Source: JAMIFN01 sp964544605 (GTDB lineage Bacteria; Pseudomonadota; Gammaproteobacteria; Burkholderiales; Burkholderiaceae_C). Taken from it: 57,383 bases of DNA. The first letter of the stretch is position 1; each line of letters opens with the position of its first letter. Positions 26,507-35,523 of this stretch are shown one piece after another. Location: contig CAZJBX010000015.1 of NCBI GenBank assembly GCA_964544605.1, forward strand, positions 1 to 57,383, read 5' to 3'. The translations under genes were made by a program, and so were the position numbers. The notes below the pieces were generated by a model. The model saw only the letters and a program-made list of their open reading frames with translations, was not told the DNA's origin and ran no database searches.

Positions 26507-26652
26507 GCGCCCCCTGAAAAAACCCCGCCGCCCGCCCTTGTAATCGCCGCAAACGCCCTCAATTGCTTGGGCAAACCCTTGCTTTAAAAGCGCAAAAGCA
26601 AGCACCCACTCACCGCCACGCCCTGCGCTGGCAAGCAACACACATCAAAACC

Positions 26653-27792
26653 ATGAGCAAACGCGATTTTTACGAAGTGCTGGGCGTGGCCCGCAGCGCC
26701 TCTGCCGACGACATCAAAAAAGCCTACCGCAAGCTGGCCATGAAATACCACCCCGACCGCAACCAAGGGGACAAAGCCGCTGAAGCCGAGGCCAAATTCA
26801 AAGAGGTCAAAGAAGCCTATGAAATGCTCTCTGACCCGCAGAAAAAAGCCGCCTACGACCAATTCGGCCATGCCGGTGTGGACCCCAACCAAGGCTTTGG
26901 CGGCGGCCCCGGGGGCGCAGGCATGGGCGGTTTTGCCGATGCCTTTGGCGACATCTTTGGCGACCTCTTCGGCGGCGGCCGTGGCCGCCACAGTGGCCGT
27001 CCGGCTGTTTACCGTGGCGACGACCTCAGCTACCGCATGGAAATCAGCCTAGAGGAAGCCGCCGAAGGCAAAACCACCACCATCCGCGTGCCCGGCTGGG
27101 AAGACTGCAACACCTGCCACGGCAGCGGTGCCAAACCCGGCACCAGCGCCAGCACCTGCGCCACCTGTGGCGGCTCAGGCGTGGCCTTCGTGCGCATGGG
27201 CCCCATGCAAATGCAGCAAACCTGCCCCCACTGCCGAGGCACGGGCCAAGTCATCAAAGACCCCTGCAGCGACTGCCACGGCCAAGGCAAAAAGCAAAAA
27301 CAAAAAGAGCTGGAAATCAAAATCCCTGCGGGCATCGACGACGGCATGCGCATCCGCTCCAGCGGCAACGGCAAACCTGGCACCAATGGCGGCCCTGCTG
27401 GCGACTTGTTCATTGAAATCGAACTCAAAAAGCACGACATCTTCGAGCGCCACGGCGACGACCTGCACTGCGAAGTGCCCATCGGCTTCACCATCGCCGC
27501 CTTGGGCGGTGAAATCGATGTGCCCACACTGGGCGGCAAAGTCAGCATCGACATCCCAGCGGGCACGCAATACGGCAAACAATTCCGCCTGCGCGGCAAA
27601 GGCATCAAAGGCGTGCGCTCCAGCATCGCCGGCGACCTCTACTGCCACATCGTCATTGAAACGCCCGTCAAACTCACCGAGCACCAACGCAAACTGCTCA
27701 AAGAACTCGACGACTCCCTCAGCAAAGGCGGCGACAAACACACCCCTGGTCATGAAGGCTGGACACAAAAACTAAAAAAATTCTTCACCTGA
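26653..27792 (+). CDS. dnaJ: Chaperone DnaJ (Hsp40)
   Basis: Co-chaperone of DnaK. From the ATG at 26653 it has 379 residues: J domain (residues 1-70, HPD in YHPDRNQ), Gly/Phe-rich linker, four zinc-finger repeats CNTCHGSG, CATCGGSG, CPHCRGTG, CSDCHGQG, then the substrate-binding C-terminal domains and dimerisation tail. A TTG at 26563 in frame adds 30 residues that do not belong to the family. dnaK and grpE are not upstream; phbB is. Confidence 0.96.
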   Translation: MSKRDFYEVLGVARSASADDIKKAYRKLAMKYHPDRNQGDKAAEAEAKFKEVKEAYEMLSDPQKKAAYDQFGHAGVDPNQGFGGGPGGAGMGGFADAFGDIFGDLFGGGRGRHSGRPAVYRGDDLSYRMEISLEEAAEGKTTTIRVPGWEDCNTCHGSGAKPGTSASTCATCGGSGVAFVRMGPMQMQQTCPHCRGTGQVIKDPCSDCHGQGKKQKQKELEIKIPAGIDDGMRIRSSGNGKPGTNGGPAGDLFIEIELKKHDIFERHGDDLHCEVPIGFTIAALGGEIDVPTLGGKVSIDIPAGTQYGKQFRLRGKGIKGVRSSIAGDLYCHIVIETPVKLTEHQRKLLKELDDSLSKGGDKHTPGHEGWTQKLKKFFT

Positions 27793-27896
27793 TTGCGCCT
27801 CTCTGCTACCCAAGGCTTTGCCGTTCAAACCACCCCGCCCTTCGGGCACCCCTCCAAAGAGGGGAATGAGGTACTTGGCAATAAGGGCATCCCATT

Positions 27897-28031
27897 CCCC
27901 TCCCTTGGAGGGGCGACAGGCGCAGCCTGACGGGGTGGTGGATTTGTAGGGGCCTTGCATGCAACGCCCCTACGAGAGTGCCCGAAGCCCATCCCCCACC
28001 CTCGTCATTGCGGGTTTGACTCGCAATCTCC
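27897..28031. repeat. Dispersed intergenic repeat, copy B
   Basis: In the ~390-bp gap between dnaJ and htpX. It holds a CCCCTCC...GGAGGGG hairpin, the block shared with positions 33-58 (27918-27943), the inverted repeat GTAGGGGCCTTGCATGCAAC with its arm (27946-27973), and CGTCATTGCGGG...CGCAATCTCC (28003-28031), which is the reverse complement, with few changes, of 21175-21202. No gene is seen in the gap. Confidence 0.75.
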
Positions 28032-28125
28032 ATCAAAAAAAAGCCCAGATTGCGGCTCGGGGGCTGCAATGACGCAATAGCGCCCCCTTCCAGAAACAAC
28101 GCTCGTACCCACCCACACACCCCCA

Positions 28126-28152
28126 CAAAAAAGGGCACGGCGCGCCGTGCCC
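28126..28152 (-). terminator. Intrinsic terminator of htpX
   Basis: Palindrome GGGCACGGCGCGCCGTGCCC (28133-28152); on the minus strand it is followed by TTTTTT. Confidence 0.8.
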
Positions 28153-28186
28153 CTACAAACCCCACACAGCCCAAAGGCCGCTGGGT

Positions 28187-29035
28187 TTATTTGCCCGATG
28201 CCTGCAAACGCGCAATGCGTTGTTCAATCGGCGGGTGTGAGCTGAACAAGCCCTTTAAGCCGCCCGCAATGCCCATCGCCTGCATGGACTCGGGCAACTC
28301 GCCGGGGGTGAGGCCGCCCAAACGCGCCAAGGCCGCTTGCATACTGCGGCTTTGGCCCAGGTATTCAGCAGCGCCAGCATCGGCACGGAATTCCCGTTGG
28401 CGGCTGAACCACGCCACAATGGCGCTGGCCAAAAAGCCCAGCACCACTTGCAGCAGCAAAGTCACCATAAAGTTTTGCCCTGTGCTGTTGCCGTTTTCAT
28501 CGCGGCCACCAAAAAAGCTGCCCGCCAAGCGGCTGAGGTAAACCACAAAGGTGTTGACCACACCTTGAATCAGCGTGAGCGTGACCATGTCGCCATTGGC
28601 CACATGCGCGATTTCATGGCCAATCACGGCCTCCACCTCATCGCGTTGCATGGCGCGCAGCAAGCCAGTCGATACCGCCACCAAAGCGTTGTTGCGGCTA
28701 GCGCCTGTGGCAAAGGCATTGGGGTCGCCTTCGTAAATGCCCACTTCTGGCATACCAATGCCCGCACGGTCGGCCAAGCGGCGCACGGTTTCCACAATCC
28801 ACGCCTCATCAGCGGTTTGGGCGTTGTCATCAATGCGGCGAAAGCCGGGCGTGCTCCATTTGGCCATTTGCTTGCTCATCAAGAGCGAAAAAATGGATCC
28901 AGTAAAACCAATCACGGCAGAGAAAATCAGCAAGCCGCTGCTGGTTCGTGGGTCCACACCCAGCACTTGGGTGACGATGGCCAGCACCACCATGACGGCA
29001 ATGTTGGTGGCGAGGAACAAGAGGATGCGCTTCAT
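28187..29035 (-). CDS. htpX: Membrane zinc protease HtpX
   Basis: Heat-shock metalloprotease that cleaves misfolded inner-membrane proteins on the cytosolic side. 282 residues: two N-terminal membrane helices, the zinc motif HEIAH near residue 139, two central hydrophobic segments and the third ligand region EFRADAGAA near residue 218. The C-terminal SSHPPIEQRIARL is conserved. ATG at 29035. Confidence 0.95.
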   Translation of the reverse strand: MKRILLFLATNIAVMVVLAIVTQVLGVDPRTSSGLLIFSAVIGFTGSIFSLLMSKQMAKWSTPGFRRIDDNAQTADEAWIVETVRRLADRAGIGMPEVGIYEGDPNAFATGASRNNALVAVSTGLLRAMQRDEVEAVIGHEIAHVANGDMVTLTLIQGVVNTFVVYLSRLAGSFFGGRDENGNSTGQNFMVTLLLQVVLGFLASAIVAWFSRQREFRADAGAAEYLGQSRSMQAALARLGGLTPGELPESMQAMGIAGGLKGLFSSHPPIEQRIARLQASGK

Positions 29036-29199
29036 AAGGGGGGCTCTCCAGATATCAAGAGGTGTCAGACTTCGGCGCCGCTTGTGGCCACGCCAAGGGG
29101 GGGGTTGAAAGTAGGTGAAGTGTAGGGGAAAAATTTCAAGTCCTCAGGGGCTTTTACAATGCCCCCTTATTGCTTTTTCACTGCTTCTTTAGGCCCCAC

Positions 29200-30312
29200 A
29201 TGCCCCGCCCCATTCAGGCGCACATCCACAGCGCCAACCTCCGCCACAATTTGCAAATCCTGCGCGAACACTGCGGCACAGCCAAGCTCTGGGCCACGGT
29301 GAAGGCCGATGCCTATGGCCACGGCATTGCCTTCGTATATGAAGCCCTGCGCGGGGCCGATGGCCTGGCCGTGCTGGAGCTGCACGCCGCACAGCAATTG
29401 CGCGATTTGGGCTGGCGCGGGCCGATTTTGCTGATTGAAGGCGTGTTTGAGCCGCGTGATTTGGAACTGTGCTCGCGCCTGAAACTGTGGCATGTGCTGC
29501 ACTGCACTGAGCAAATTGACATGCTGGCGGCACACAAAACACACGAGCCGCACCGCGTGTTTTTAAAAATGAACTCGGGCATGAATCGCTTGGGCTTTGC
29601 GCCGGCGGCCTTTCGCGGCGCTTATGCCCGCCTCATGGCCCTGCCGCAGGTGGAAGAAGTGAGCCTGATGAGCCACTTCAGCGATGCCGACGGCACACGG
29701 CCCGATGCCCAAGGCCAAATGCAAGATGGCATTGCCCACCAAATCGCCGCCTTCAACGCCGCCACAGCAGGCTTGGCGGGTGAAATCAGCCTGAGCAACA
29801 GCGCCGCCATCTTGCGCCACCCCGAGCTGAAAACCGACTGGGTGCGCGCTGGCATTGCCCTGTATGGCGCCGCACCCGACTACCCCAACCGCAGCGCCGC
29901 CGATTGGGGCTTGCGCCCCGCCATGAGCTTGCACAGCCGCATCATTGCCGTGCAAGAGCTGGCAGCGGGCGACACCGTGGGCTATGGCTCCACCTTCCGC
30001 GCCGAAGCCCCCATGCGCATCGGCATCGTCGCCTGCGGCTATGCCGACGGCTACCCCCGCAGCACCGCCACGGGCACGCCTGTGTTGGTCGAAGGCCAGC
30101 CCAGCCGCACCGTGGGCCGCATCAGCATGGACATGCTGGCCGTGGACTTGAGCCACCTGCCCGATGCGGGCTTTGGCAGCGCCGTCACCCTGTGGGGCCA
30201 AGCCGACAACGGCGCGCTGCTGCCGATTGAAACCGTGGCCGCAGGCTCGGGCACTTTGGCCTATGAGCTGATGTGCAACTTGAACTTGCGCGTACCCAAA
30301 CTGGGTGTTTAG
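29200..30312 (+). CDS. alr: Alanine racemase
   Basis: PLP enzyme giving D-alanine for peptidoglycan. From the ATG at 29200, 370 residues. PLP lysine is Lys35 in TVKADAYGHG; other hallmarks are LKMNSGMNRLGF, SNSAAIL, GIALYG, the catalytic Tyr loop TVGYGSTFRA and GRISMDMLAVD. A TTG at 29170 gives ten extra residues not seen in the family. It is convergent with the HTH gene. Confidence 0.95.
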   Translation: MPRPIQAHIHSANLRHNLQILREHCGTAKLWATVKADAYGHGIAFVYEALRGADGLAVLELHAAQQLRDLGWRGPILLIEGVFEPRDLELCSRLKLWHVLHCTEQIDMLAAHKTHEPHRVFLKMNSGMNRLGFAPAAFRGAYARLMALPQVEEVSLMSHFSDADGTRPDAQGQMQDGIAHQIAAFNAATAGLAGEISLSNSAAILRHPELKTDWVRAGIALYGAAPDYPNRSAADWGLRPAMSLHSRIIAVQELAAGDTVGYGSTFRAEAPMRIGIVACGYADGYPRSTATGTPVLVEGQPSRTVGRISMDMLAVDLSHLPDAGFGSAVTLWGQADNGALLPIETVAAGSGTLAYELMCNLNLRVPKLGV

Positions 30313-30356
30313 GCCGCAGGGCACACAACACGCAGAGGACACGCAGGGCGCTCGCC

Positions 30357-30584
30357 CTAATCCTCGGCAATCTCGGCAAATATCTCCACCAAACTCACGC
30401 CCAAGGCAATGGCAATGACCTCAATCGCATTCAGCGTGGGGTTGGCCACGCCCGTCTCAATACGACTGAGGTAGGTACGGAAAAAGCCACATCGGTCTGC
30501 AAACTCCTCCTGCGTATAGCCCTGCGCCTGACGCAAACGCCGCACACAAGCCCCAAACCTGACTGACAAGCCCATCTTTTGCAT
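30357..30584 (-). CDS. Small XRE-family HTH regulator
   Basis: A 75-residue protein that is almost all one helix-turn-helix: RLRQAQGYTQEEFADRCGF, then TYLSRIETGVANPTLN and AIALGVSLVEIF. This size and sequence resemble controller (C) proteins of R-M systems and other minimal repressors, but no R-M genes are adjacent. It starts 10 bp after the aroA-cmk stop on the same strand and may be co-transcribed. Confidence 0.85.
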   Translation of the reverse strand: MQKMGLSVRFGACVRRLRQAQGYTQEEFADRCGFFRTYLSRIETGVANPTLNAIEVIAIALGVSLVEIFAEIAED

Positions 30585-30594
30585 GGGGCATTCC

Positions 30595-32598
30595 CTACTT
30601 CAACTGCAATTTGACCTTCCACCACCCCAACACCCGCTGCACCGATTCCTCAATGCCGAGCTGGGAGTTGTCCAGTTCCCTCGCATCGGCTGCGGCCACC
30701 AGTGGGGCGGTGCTGCGCTGGCGGTCGCGGGCATCGCGCGCTTGCAGATCGGCCAGCACTTGTTCGTAACTGACTTGACCACCACGGCCTTCAATTTGCG
30801 CCACACGGCGGGCGGCGCGTTGTTCGGCGCTGGCGGTTAAAAAGACTTTGAGCGGGCTGGCAGGAAAGACGACTGTGCCCATGTCGCGGCCATCGGCCAC
30901 TAGGCCAGGCAATTGAGCAAAGTCGCGCTGTAGGCCCAGCAAGGCGGCCCGCACGGCGGGGTGGGCCGAGACTTGCGATGCGCCGCTGCCGATGGCTTCG
31001 CTGCGGATTTGGGTGCTGACATCTTGCCCCGCCAGCAGCACTTGCTCGCCATCAAAGCGCACGGGCAGTGCGGCGGCGAGTGCCGCCAAGCCTGCTTCAT
31101 CCGCCCATGCAATGCCCGCCTGCTGCGAGGCCAAGGCGAGCACACGGTAGAGCGCGCCCGAGTCGAGGTAGTGGAAGCCCAGGCGCTGCGCTAGCAGGGC
31201 TGAGAGCGTGCCTTTGCCCGAGGCGGTGGGGCCGTCGATGCAGATGACGGGCACGGCCTCAGCCTGCGCCACGCTGAACAGGGCTTCAAAGTAATCGGGG
31301 TAGGTTTTGGCCACGCATTGGGGGTCTTCAATACGCAGGCCGCCCGTGGGCGAGAAGAAGGCGGCCAGCGAGAGGCACATGGCCATGCGGTGGTCGTCAT
31401 AAGTGCCAATGCTGGCCCAGCGCCAATCGGCGGGGCTGGCAGGCGGGGTGATGCGAATGAAGTCTGGCCCAGATTCAACGGTGGCGCCCAGTTTGCGGAG
31501 TTCGGTTTGCATGGCGGCAATGCGGTCGGTTTCTTTCACGCGCCAACTGGCGATGTTGCGCAGCTCGCTTGTGCCTTCGGCAAACAGGGCCATGACGGCC
31601 AAGGTCATGGCGGCATCAGGGATGTGGTTGCAGTCCATTTGCACGGCTTTGAGCGGCCACGCGCCACGGTGCACCAGCAGGTGGTCGTCAAAGGCTTGCA
31701 CCACTGCGCCCATCGCTTCGGCCGCTTCCACAAAGCGCATATCGCCCTGAATGGAGGCTGCGCCCACGCCGTCAATCCGCAGGGGCTGTTCTGCCGTAGC
31801 CGCCAATGCGCCTGCGGCAATGAAATAGCTGGCGGATGAGGCATCGGCCTCTACAAAGACCTTGCCCGGCGTTTGGTAGCGCGAGCCTTGCGGGATGGTG
31901 AAGCCCTGCCAGCCGTGGCGCTGCACGGCAATGCCAAATTGCGCCAGCAGCTTGAGGGTGATGTCGATATAGGGTTTGGAAATCAACTCGCCCACGACTT
32001 CAATGTGTACGGCCTGCTCTGCTGTGGCCAGTGGCAGGGCCAAAAGCAAGGCGGTGAGGAATTGGCTGGAGACATCGCCCCGCACGGGGATGGGCGCAGC
32101 CAGCTTGAACTGCGGCATACCCTGAATGTGCAGAGGCGGGTAGCCCGCCTGCCCCGTGTAGGCCACGGCGCAGCCTATGGCTTGCAGGGCGGAAACCAAG
32201 TCACCAATGGGGCGCTCGTGCATGCGGGGGATGCCTTTGAGAGTGTAATCACCGCCTAAAACCGCCAGCGCCGCTGTGAGGGGCCGCATGGCCGTGCCTG
32301 CGTTCTGCAAAAACAAATCCGCTTGCGGCTGCAAGCGGCCACGGCTGCCGCCGCCCACACCCAGGCCGTGCAGGTGCAGCACACCGCCCTGCCAGCGCAG
32401 GCCGCAGCCGAGCTTTTGCAGGCTGTCGAGCATGACACGGGTGTCATCGGAATCGAGCAGGCCGTGGATTTCGCTTTCGCCCTCGCACAAGGCGGCAAGC
32501 AAAAGAGCGCGGTTGGAAATGCTTTTGGAGCCCGGCAGGGCGATGCGGCCTTGCACAGATTGCAGGGAGGGGAGGTCAAGGTATTCGGTTTCAAACAT
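30595..32598 (-). CDS. aroA-cmk: Fused EPSP synthase-cytidylate kinase
   Basis: One 667-residue frame joining two enzymes. Residues ~1-440 are AroA (shikimate pathway): GSKSISNRALLLAAL, NAGTAMRPLTAAL, GDVSSQFLTAL, TYDDHRMAM. Residues ~447-667 are cytidylate kinase: P-loop IDGPTASGKGTLS, DSGALYRVLAL, DGRDMGTVVFP and the RDARDRQRSTAPL lid. No stop or frameshift lies between the domains. Such fusions are known in some betaproteobacteria. rpsA, the usual gene after cmk, is absent; an HTH gene follows instead. Confidence 0.95.
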   Translation of the reverse strand: MFETEYLDLPSLQSVQGRIALPGSKSISNRALLLAALCEGESEIHGLLDSDDTRVMLDSLQKLGCGLRWQGGVLHLHGLGVGGGSRGRLQPQADLFLQNAGTAMRPLTAALAVLGGDYTLKGIPRMHERPIGDLVSALQAIGCAVAYTGQAGYPPLHIQGMPQFKLAAPIPVRGDVSSQFLTALLLALPLATAEQAVHIEVVGELISKPYIDITLKLLAQFGIAVQRHGWQGFTIPQGSRYQTPGKVFVEADASSASYFIAAGALAATAEQPLRIDGVGAASIQGDMRFVEAAEAMGAVVQAFDDHLLVHRGAWPLKAVQMDCNHIPDAAMTLAVMALFAEGTSELRNIASWRVKETDRIAAMQTELRKLGATVESGPDFIRITPPASPADWRWASIGTYDDHRMAMCLSLAAFFSPTGGLRIEDPQCVAKTYPDYFEALFSVAQAEAVPVICIDGPTASGKGTLSALLAQRLGFHYLDSGALYRVLALASQQAGIAWADEAGLAALAAALPVRFDGEQVLLAGQDVSTQIRSEAIGSGASQVSAHPAVRAALLGLQRDFAQLPGLVADGRDMGTVVFPASPLKVFLTASAEQRAARRVAQIEGRGGQVSYEQVLADLQARDARDRQRSTAPLVAAADARELDNSQLGIEESVQRVLGWWKVKLQLK

Positions 32599-32652
32599 AG
32601 GCAGAGATTATCCCCTGCGGCATCGGCAGCAGCAGGGTTTTTAAAAGGGCAC

Positions 32653-32679
32653 AAAAAAGCCGCCCACGAAGGGCGGCTA
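32653..32679 (-). terminator. Intrinsic terminator of the atp operon
   Basis: AGCCGCCC-ACGAA-GGGCGGCT stem (32658-32678); on the minus strand it is followed by TTTTTTGTG. It lies just after atpC. Confidence 0.85.
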
Positions 32680-32718
32680 CACAGGCACGGGCAGCGGCGT
32701 TGAGGCCAAGCCCAGCCA

Positions 32719-33135
32719 TCAGCGTTTTTGGCGGTATTTGCGCAAGGCCGCAATTTGTGCGGCCAAGACGGCCAGCTCAGATGAGGCACGGGCAAAGTCA
32801 ATGTCGTTTTTGGCGTTGCGCAGGGCTTCTTCGGCAGCCAGTTTGGCTTCGTTGGCCTTTTGCTCGTCCAAGTCTTGGCCGCGTACAGCGGTGTCAGACA
32901 AGACAGTCACATGGTCGGGCTGCACTTCCAGCAAGCCACCAGCAACGAAGATGAATTCCTCTTTGCCATCAGCCGTTTCAATGCGCACCGAGCCAGGTTT
33001 GATGCGTGTAATCAGCGGGGTGTGCTTGGGCAGAATGCCCAGCTCGCCGTTCTCACCGGGCAGGGCCACAAATTTGGCTTCGCCCGAGAAGATGGAGGCT
33101 TCGGCGCTGACCACATCCACTCGAATGGTGTTCAT
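32719..33135 (-). CDS. atpC: ATP synthase F1 epsilon subunit
   Basis: 138 residues: N-terminal beta sandwich (VDVVSAEASIFSGEA, GELGILPKHTPLITRI) and C-terminal two-helix arm that can inhibit the rotor. Last gene of the atpIBEFHAGDC operon, followed by an intrinsic terminator. ATG at 33135. Confidence 0.96.
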   Translation of the reverse strand: MNTIRVDVVSAEASIFSGEAKFVALPGENGELGILPKHTPLITRIKPGSVRIETADGKEEFIFVAGGLLEVQPDHVTVLSDTAVRGQDLDEQKANEAKLAAEEALRNAKNDIDFARASSELAVLAAQIAALRKYRQKR

Positions 33136-33193
33136 TCTGATCCTTTCAGCAGCGCCGCCCCATACGCAGATGGGGCAGCTCGCCGCAGCCTAA

Positions 33194-34594
33194 TTAAGAA
33201 ATGGTTTTGGCTTTTTCGAAGGCTTCGTCGATGGTGCCGACCATGTAGAAGGCTTGCTCAGGCAGGTGATCGCACTCGCCTTCCACAATCATCTTGAAGC
33301 CACGGATGGTTTCAGCCAAAGAGACATATTTGCCTGGCGCGCCTGTAAAGACTTCAGCCACATGGAAGGGCTGAGACAGGAAGCGCTGGATTTTACGCGC
33401 ACGGGCCACGGTCAGTTTGTCCTCAGGGGCCAGCTCGTCCATGCCCAAGATGGCGATGATGTCGCGCAGCTCTTTGTAGCGTTGCAGCGTGTTTTGCACC
33501 TGACGGGCCACACCATAGTGCTCTTCACCCACGATATGGGGGTCAAGCTGGCGGCTGGTGGAGTCGAGGGGATCCACCGCAGGGTAGATACCCAAGGCGG
33601 CAATGTCACGGCTCAGAACCACGGTGGAGTCCAAGTGGGCAAAAGTCGTGGCGGGAGAAGGGTCGGTCAAGTCATCCGCAGGCACATAGACGGCCTGAAT
33701 GGAGGTAATTGAGCCTGTTTTGGTAGAAGTAATGCGCTCTTGCAGGCGGCCCATTTCTTCGGCCAGTGTAGGCTGGTAGCCCACGGCGGAAGGCATACGA
33801 CCCAAGAGGGCGGAGACTTCCGTACCGGCCAAGGTGTAACGGTAGATGTTGTCCACGAAGAAGAGCACATCACGGCCTTCGTCACGGAAAGACTCGGCCA
33901 TGGTCAGGCCCGTCAGGGCCACGCGCAAACGGTTGCCTGGGGGCTCGTTCATCTGGCCGTAAACCATGGCCACTTTGGACTCAGACAAATTGTCTTTGTT
34001 CACCACGCCAGCGTCGATCATCTCGTGGTAGAAGTCGTTGCCCTCACGGGTGCGCTCGCCCACACCTGCAAACACAGACAAACCACTGTGCGCTTTGGCG
34101 ATGTTGTTGATGAGTTCCATCATGTTCACGGTTTTGCCTACACCCGCGCCACCGAACAGGCCCACCTTACCGCCTTTGGCGAAGGGGCAAATCAGGTCAA
34201 TCACCTTGATGCCTGTTTCCAGCAGTTCTTGTGAGGGAGAGAGTTCGTCGTAAGCAGGCGCTTTGCGGTGAATCGAGGCGGTTTGCTCTTGCGATACGGG
34301 GCCGCGCTCGTCAATGGGCGTGCCCAGTACATCCATGATGCGGCCCAGTGTGGCTTGGCCCGTGGGTACGCGAATGGAGTCGCCGCTGTTGCTGACCACC
34401 ATGCCACGGCGCAGGCCGTCAGATGAACCCAGCGCAATGGTGCGCACGATGCCGTCGCCCAATTGCTGTTGCACTTCCAGCGTCAGGGCAGAGCCTTCCA
34501 TTTTCAGTGCGTCGTAAATTTTGGGCATCTGGTCGCGTGGAAACTCCACATCAACTACTGCGCCGATACATTGAACAATCGTTCCTTGAGCCAT
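33194..34594 (-). CDS. atpD: ATP synthase F1 beta subunit
   Basis: Catalytic subunit of F1, 466 residues. Walker A GGAGVGKT near residue 149, the catalytic Glu in AGVGERTREGNDFY, Walker B VLFFVDNIYR, the ALLGRMPSAVGYQPTL segment and the DELSEEDK-like DELAPEDKLTV are present. ATG at 34594. Between atpG and atpC as usual. Confidence 0.98.
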   Translation of the reverse strand: MAQGTIVQCIGAVVDVEFPRDQMPKIYDALKMEGSALTLEVQQQLGDGIVRTIALGSSDGLRRGMVVSNSGDSIRVPTGQATLGRIMDVLGTPIDERGPVSQEQTASIHRKAPAYDELSPSQELLETGIKVIDLICPFAKGGKVGLFGGAGVGKTVNMMELINNIAKAHSGLSVFAGVGERTREGNDFYHEMIDAGVVNKDNLSESKVAMVYGQMNEPPGNRLRVALTGLTMAESFRDEGRDVLFFVDNIYRYTLAGTEVSALLGRMPSAVGYQPTLAEEMGRLQERITSTKTGSITSIQAVYVPADDLTDPSPATTFAHLDSTVVLSRDIAALGIYPAVDPLDSTSRQLDPHIVGEEHYGVARQVQNTLQRYKELRDIIAILGMDELAPEDKLTVARARKIQRFLSQPFHVAEVFTGAPGKYVSLAETIRGFKMIVEGECDHLPEQAFYMVGTIDEAFEKAKTIS

Positions 34595-34624
34595 GATTTT
34601 TGCTCCACTAAAAGTAAATTCGTA

Positions 34625-35491
34625 TTAAACCGCTGCTGCGCCCGAGACGATCTCGGACAGCTCTTTGGTAATCGCTGCTTGGCGGGTCTTGTTGTACACG
34701 AGCTTCAACTCGTCAATGACATTGCCAGCGTTGTCGGTGGCCGCTTTCATCGCCACCATGCGGGCCGATTGCTCAGAGGCCATATTTTCAGCCAGGGCCT
34801 GATAGACCAAGGACTCGATATAGCGCGTGAGCAGCTCGTCAATCACCACCGGTGCATCGGGCTCATAGAGGTAATCCCATGAGTGGCCTGTGCCGCCCGC
34901 GTTGAGTTTGTCGCTGCTCAAGGGCAGCAGTTGCTCAATCACGGCTTCTTGCTTCATCGTGTTGATGAATTTGGTGTAGCACAAATGCACCGCAGAGATT
35001 TCACCGCGCTCGTACAGATCCAACATGGCCTTGACGGGGCCAATCAGCTTCTCTAGGCTGGGCACATCGCCCATTTGCGTGACTTGTGCCAAGACGCTGA
35101 CATTGCTGCGATTCAAAAAGCCCAGCCCTTTGTTGCCAACGGCCACGGCCAAGCAACCCAGACCCGCATCTTTATTGGTTTTCAGCTTTTGTGTGAGCTG
35201 ACGCAAGATGTTGGTGTTCATGCCGCCGCACAGGCCCTTGTCGGTGGTCACCACGATAAAACCTTCGGTTTTGGCTTGGTTTTCCACCATAAAGGGGTGC
35301 ACATATTCAGGGTTGGCCTTGCCCAAATTGGCGGCCATTTCGCGTACCTTTTCGCTATAGGGACGGGCCGCGTGCATCCGATCCTGCGCTTTGCGCATTT
35401 TGGATGCGGCGACCATCTCCATGGCTTTGGTGATCTTCTTGGTGTTTTCCACCGAGGTGATCTTGCCGCGTATTTCCTTTCCTACTGCCAT
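34625..35491 (-). CDS. atpG: ATP synthase F1 gamma subunit
   Basis: Central rotor shaft, 288 residues. N-terminal helix GKEIRGKITSVENTKKITK with AMEMVAASKMRKAQ, the internal TDKGLCGGMN, and the C-terminal helix NKTRQAAITKELSEIV. ATG at 35491. Confidence 0.97.
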   Translation of the reverse strand: MAVGKEIRGKITSVENTKKITKAMEMVAASKMRKAQDRMHAARPYSEKVREMAANLGKANPEYVHPFMVENQAKTEGFIVVTTDKGLCGGMNTNILRQLTQKLKTNKDAGLGCLAVAVGNKGLGFLNRSNVSVLAQVTQMGDVPSLEKLIGPVKAMLDLYERGEISAVHLCYTKFINTMKQEAVIEQLLPLSSDKLNAGGTGHSWDYLYEPDAPVVIDELLTRYIESLVYQALAENMASEQSARMVAMKAATDNAGNVIDELKLVYNKTRQAAITKELSEIVSGAAAV

Positions 35492-35523
35492 GCTCTAGGC
35501 TCCTTTTCTATGCCGCCTGAGCC

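Noticed and set aside
30357..30584. R-M controller protein
   Set aside because: The HTH gene resembles one, but neither neighbour is an R-M gene, so only a general regulator is claimed.
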